The notes beneath the pieces are model-generated. The model did not search any database and was not told the DNA's origin. It saw only the letters and a program-made list of their open reading frames with translations. A stretch of 64,000 nt of DNA from Deltaproteobacteria bacterium. Lineage in GTDB: Bacteria > Desulfobacterota > Binatia > UBA9968 > JAJDTQ01. The position numbers and the translations under genes were made by a program. The stretch is taken from contig JAPOPM010000163.1 in the NCBI GenBank assembly GCA_026712905.1, forward strand, positions 31,270-95,269. Reading direction: 5' to 3'. This document shows, in pieces, positions 62,396 to 64,000 of the stretch. Positions within the stretch are counted from its first letter, which is position 1. Every line of letters starts with the position of its first letter.

Positions 62396-64000
62396 TTGGC
62401 CTATCAGACAGTCGGAAAGCCCATGCCGCGCATCGAGGGCGCGGATAAAGTCACCGGCGCCACGCGCTACGCCGCGGACTTGCCGATACCCGAATCCCTG
62501 TACGCCAAAGTCCTTCGCAGCCCGCTCGCCCACGCGCGGATTCGCAAGATCGATACCGCCGCGGCCAAGGCGCTACCGGGCGTCCACGCCGTCCTCACCG
62601 GCGCGGACCTGCCGGAAGTGTACGTGGGGCTGCGGATGAAGGACATGCCCGTGCTGGCGACGGACAAGGTCCGGTTCGTCGGCGACCCGGTAGCCGCGGT
62701 GGCCGCGGACACCCCGGAGATCGCCGACGACGCGCTACGCCTCATCGAGGTGGACTACGAGGAGTTGCCCGGCGTGTATGATCCGCTGGAGGCCGTAAAG
62801 ACCGGCACCGAGGCGCTGCACGACGCGCCGCGAGATTACAAGAACGCCCCGCCGCTGGCGGAGGGCGTGGACCCGGACCTGCCCAACGTCCAGTCCCACA
62901 GCGTTTGGGGAAACGGCGACATCGAGGAAGGCTTCAAGAGCGCCGACCGGGTGTTCGAGGGCACCTTTGCCACACAACTGGCCCACCACGGTTATCTGGA
63001 GCCCCATGCCTGCACCGTGGCGGTGGATGCTTCCGGTAACGTGGAAGTGTGGGCCTCCAACAAGGGGCCGTTCGCGCTCAAGAACCGGCTCGCCCAGGAC
63101 CTCGGCCTGGAGCCCGAGAAGGTCAACGTCCACATTCTCTCGGTGGGCGGCGACTTCGGCGGCAAGGCTTCCATGATCGACACCCCGGTTTGCTACTTCC
63201 TGGCCAAGGAGACGGGCCGGCCGGTACGGTTGGTGCTCACCTACACCGAAGAGATCGCCACCGCGGCCCACCGCCATCCGGCGGTGGTGACGCTGCGGGC
63301 GGGGGTCAAGAACGACGGTACCCTCACGGCCATCGAAGGCATCGTCACATTCGCGGGCGGTGCGTACGCGGCCTGGAAGGCCAATCCCGAGATCACCGTG
63401 ATGGGCGCAAAACGGCTGGCCAGTTACTACCGCGTACCCGCCATCCGCATCGAGACCGTGTGCGCCTACACCAATCAGGTCCCGTGCACACAAACCCGCA
63501 CCCCGGGGAGCCCGCAGATCGTCTTCGCCGTGGAGTCGCTGATGGGCCAGATCGCCAGGGAGATGGACATCGACCCCGCGGACTTCCGGCTGCACAACCT
63601 GCTGGACCCCGGCGACACCTCGCCTCTGGGCGCCAAATGGGACGGCATCCTGGCCAAGGAGACCCTGGAGAAGGCGGTGGAGGCGTCGGGATGGCGCAAG
63701 AGCCCGCCCGGACCCAACCGCGGACGCGGCATCGCCCTCTACGAGCGCGGCGCCGGCGGCGGCAACGCCAACGCGGGCATCGATCTGGATGAAGACGGTA
63801 CCGTGACGGTCCTCGTCGGCGTGCCCGACGTGGGGCCCGGCATCCACACCGCCATCGTGCAGATCGTCAGCGAGACCCTGGGCACCGCGCCCGAGAGCAT
63901 TCGCATCCGGGTCGAGGACACCGACAACTCGCCCTGGGACCCCGGCACCGGCGGCAGCAAGTCCACCAACACCACCGGCCACGCCGCCCACAAGGCCGCC
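62396..64000 (+). CDS. Xanthine dehydrogenase family molybdopterin-binding subunit, partial
   Basis: 535 codons to the window edge; the 3' end is missing. TTG 62396 is the start, with GGAGGT at 62384-62389; no ATG precedes the conserved domain. The aldehyde-oxidase/xanthine-dehydrogenase a/b hammerhead domain (VGKPMPRIEGADKVTGATRY, ADLPIPESLYAKVLRSPLAH) is followed by the molybdopterin-binding part with VGGDFGGKASMIDTP. The protein hydroxylates or oxidises N-heterocycles, aldehydes or aromatic CoA thioesters together with FeS and FAD subunits, which are not in the window. The molybdenum-site Glu lies beyond the edge. It is close to the amidohydrolase gene, suggesting one pathway. Confidence 0.92.
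   Translation, partial: MAYQTVGKPMPRIEGADKVTGATRYAADLPIPESLYAKVLRSPLAHARIRKIDTAAAKALPGVHAVLTGADLPEVYVGLRMKDMPVLATDKVRFVGDPVAAVAADTPEIADDALRLIEVDYEELPGVYDPLEAVKTGTEALHDAPRDYKNAPPLAEGVDPDLPNVQSHSVWGNGDIEEGFKSADRVFEGTFATQLAHHGYLEPHACTVAVDASGNVEVWASNKGPFALKNRLAQDLGLEPEKVNVHILSVGGDFGGKASMIDTPVCYFLAKETGRPVRLVLTYTEEIATAAHRHPAVVTLRAGVKNDGTLTAIEGIVTFAGGAYAAWKANPEITVMGAKRLASYYRVPAIRIETVCAYTNQVPCTQTRTPGSPQIVFAVESLMGQIAREMDIDPADFRLHNLLDPGDTSPLGAKWDGILAKETLEKAVEASGWRKSPPGPNRGRGIALYERGAGGGNANAGIDLDEDGTVTVLVGVPDVGPGIHTAIVQIVSETLGTAPESIRIRVEDTDNSPWDPGTGGSKSTNTTGHAAHKAA

Overview
The window is about 64 kb of high-GC bacterial chromosome, almost fully coding. It carries ileS-lspA and a NudC homologue among many catabolic and transport genes: TAXI-TRAP and Bug-type binding proteins, class III CoA-transferases, a UbiD decarboxylase, luciferase-like monooxygenases, cupins, VOC dioxygenase-like proteins, amidohydrolases and a xanthine-dehydrogenase-type subunit. 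This mix, with a GrdB-type selenoprotein candidate, resembles uncultured 'delta-proteobacterial'/Tectomicrobia-like genomes. That placement is an inference; no rRNA or other strong taxonomic marker was seen. I found no tRNA, rRNA, CRISPR array or prophage.

Layout. 0-7.4 kb: glutamine synthetase and PuuD-like amidase (minus strand), then TAXI binding protein, fused TRAP permease, dienelactone hydrolase and an AAA/DUF4143 ATPase (plus). 7.5-15.65 kb (minus): a DUF3553-like protein, an alpha/beta-hydrolase translationally coupled to a JAMM peptidase, two CoA-transferases, and ileS-lspA-lipoprotein with overlapping genes. 16-24 kb: class II aldolase, a 165-bp IS630-type MITE lying on its stop codon, UbiD, STAS, GPP34, an HlyD-type adaptor with no visible ABC partner, a TauD-like dioxygenase and, on the minus strand, an orphan EutA-like reactivase. 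24-30 kb and 37.4-43.7 kb: two halves of what is usually one MoxR/DUF58/VWA/DUF4159/DUF4175 envelope system, separated by metabolic genes (HAD phosphatase, class IV aminotransferase, LLM oxidoreductase, sulfatase, AhpD-like protein, phosphopantetheinyl transferase, MFS carrier). 43.6-55.2 kb: NudC, an asparaginase-like protein with a probable frameshift, a DapA-family aldolase, a ferritin-like protein, a Bug binding protein, a plus-strand group of heme-oxygenase-like, LLM and bicupin dioxygenase genes, a second DUF4143 ATPase, a methyltransferase and another binding protein. 55.3-57.5 kb: VOC protein, cupin, and the GrdB-like gene. 57.4-58.2 kb: a BrnT/BrnA module whose toxin tail is frameshifted, and an IS3 orfA relic. 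58.4-64 kb: two amidohydrolases, an ornithine-cyclodeaminase-family protein and the start of a molybdopterin-binding subunit.

The most interesting item is at 56,652-57,455. A GrdB-family reading frame is interrupted by one in-frame TGA that gives a U-P-Y-C motif. Ten bases after it lies a perfect 7-bp stem with a 5-base loop, in the place and form expected of a bacterial SECIS element. Read as selenocysteine, the two pieces make one 267-residue selenoprotein. Other points of note are the MITE and a degenerate relative of it, both abutting TAG stop codons, a CTG start fixed by a strong ribosome binding site at 38,301, and two frameshifts visible from the displaced C-termini.
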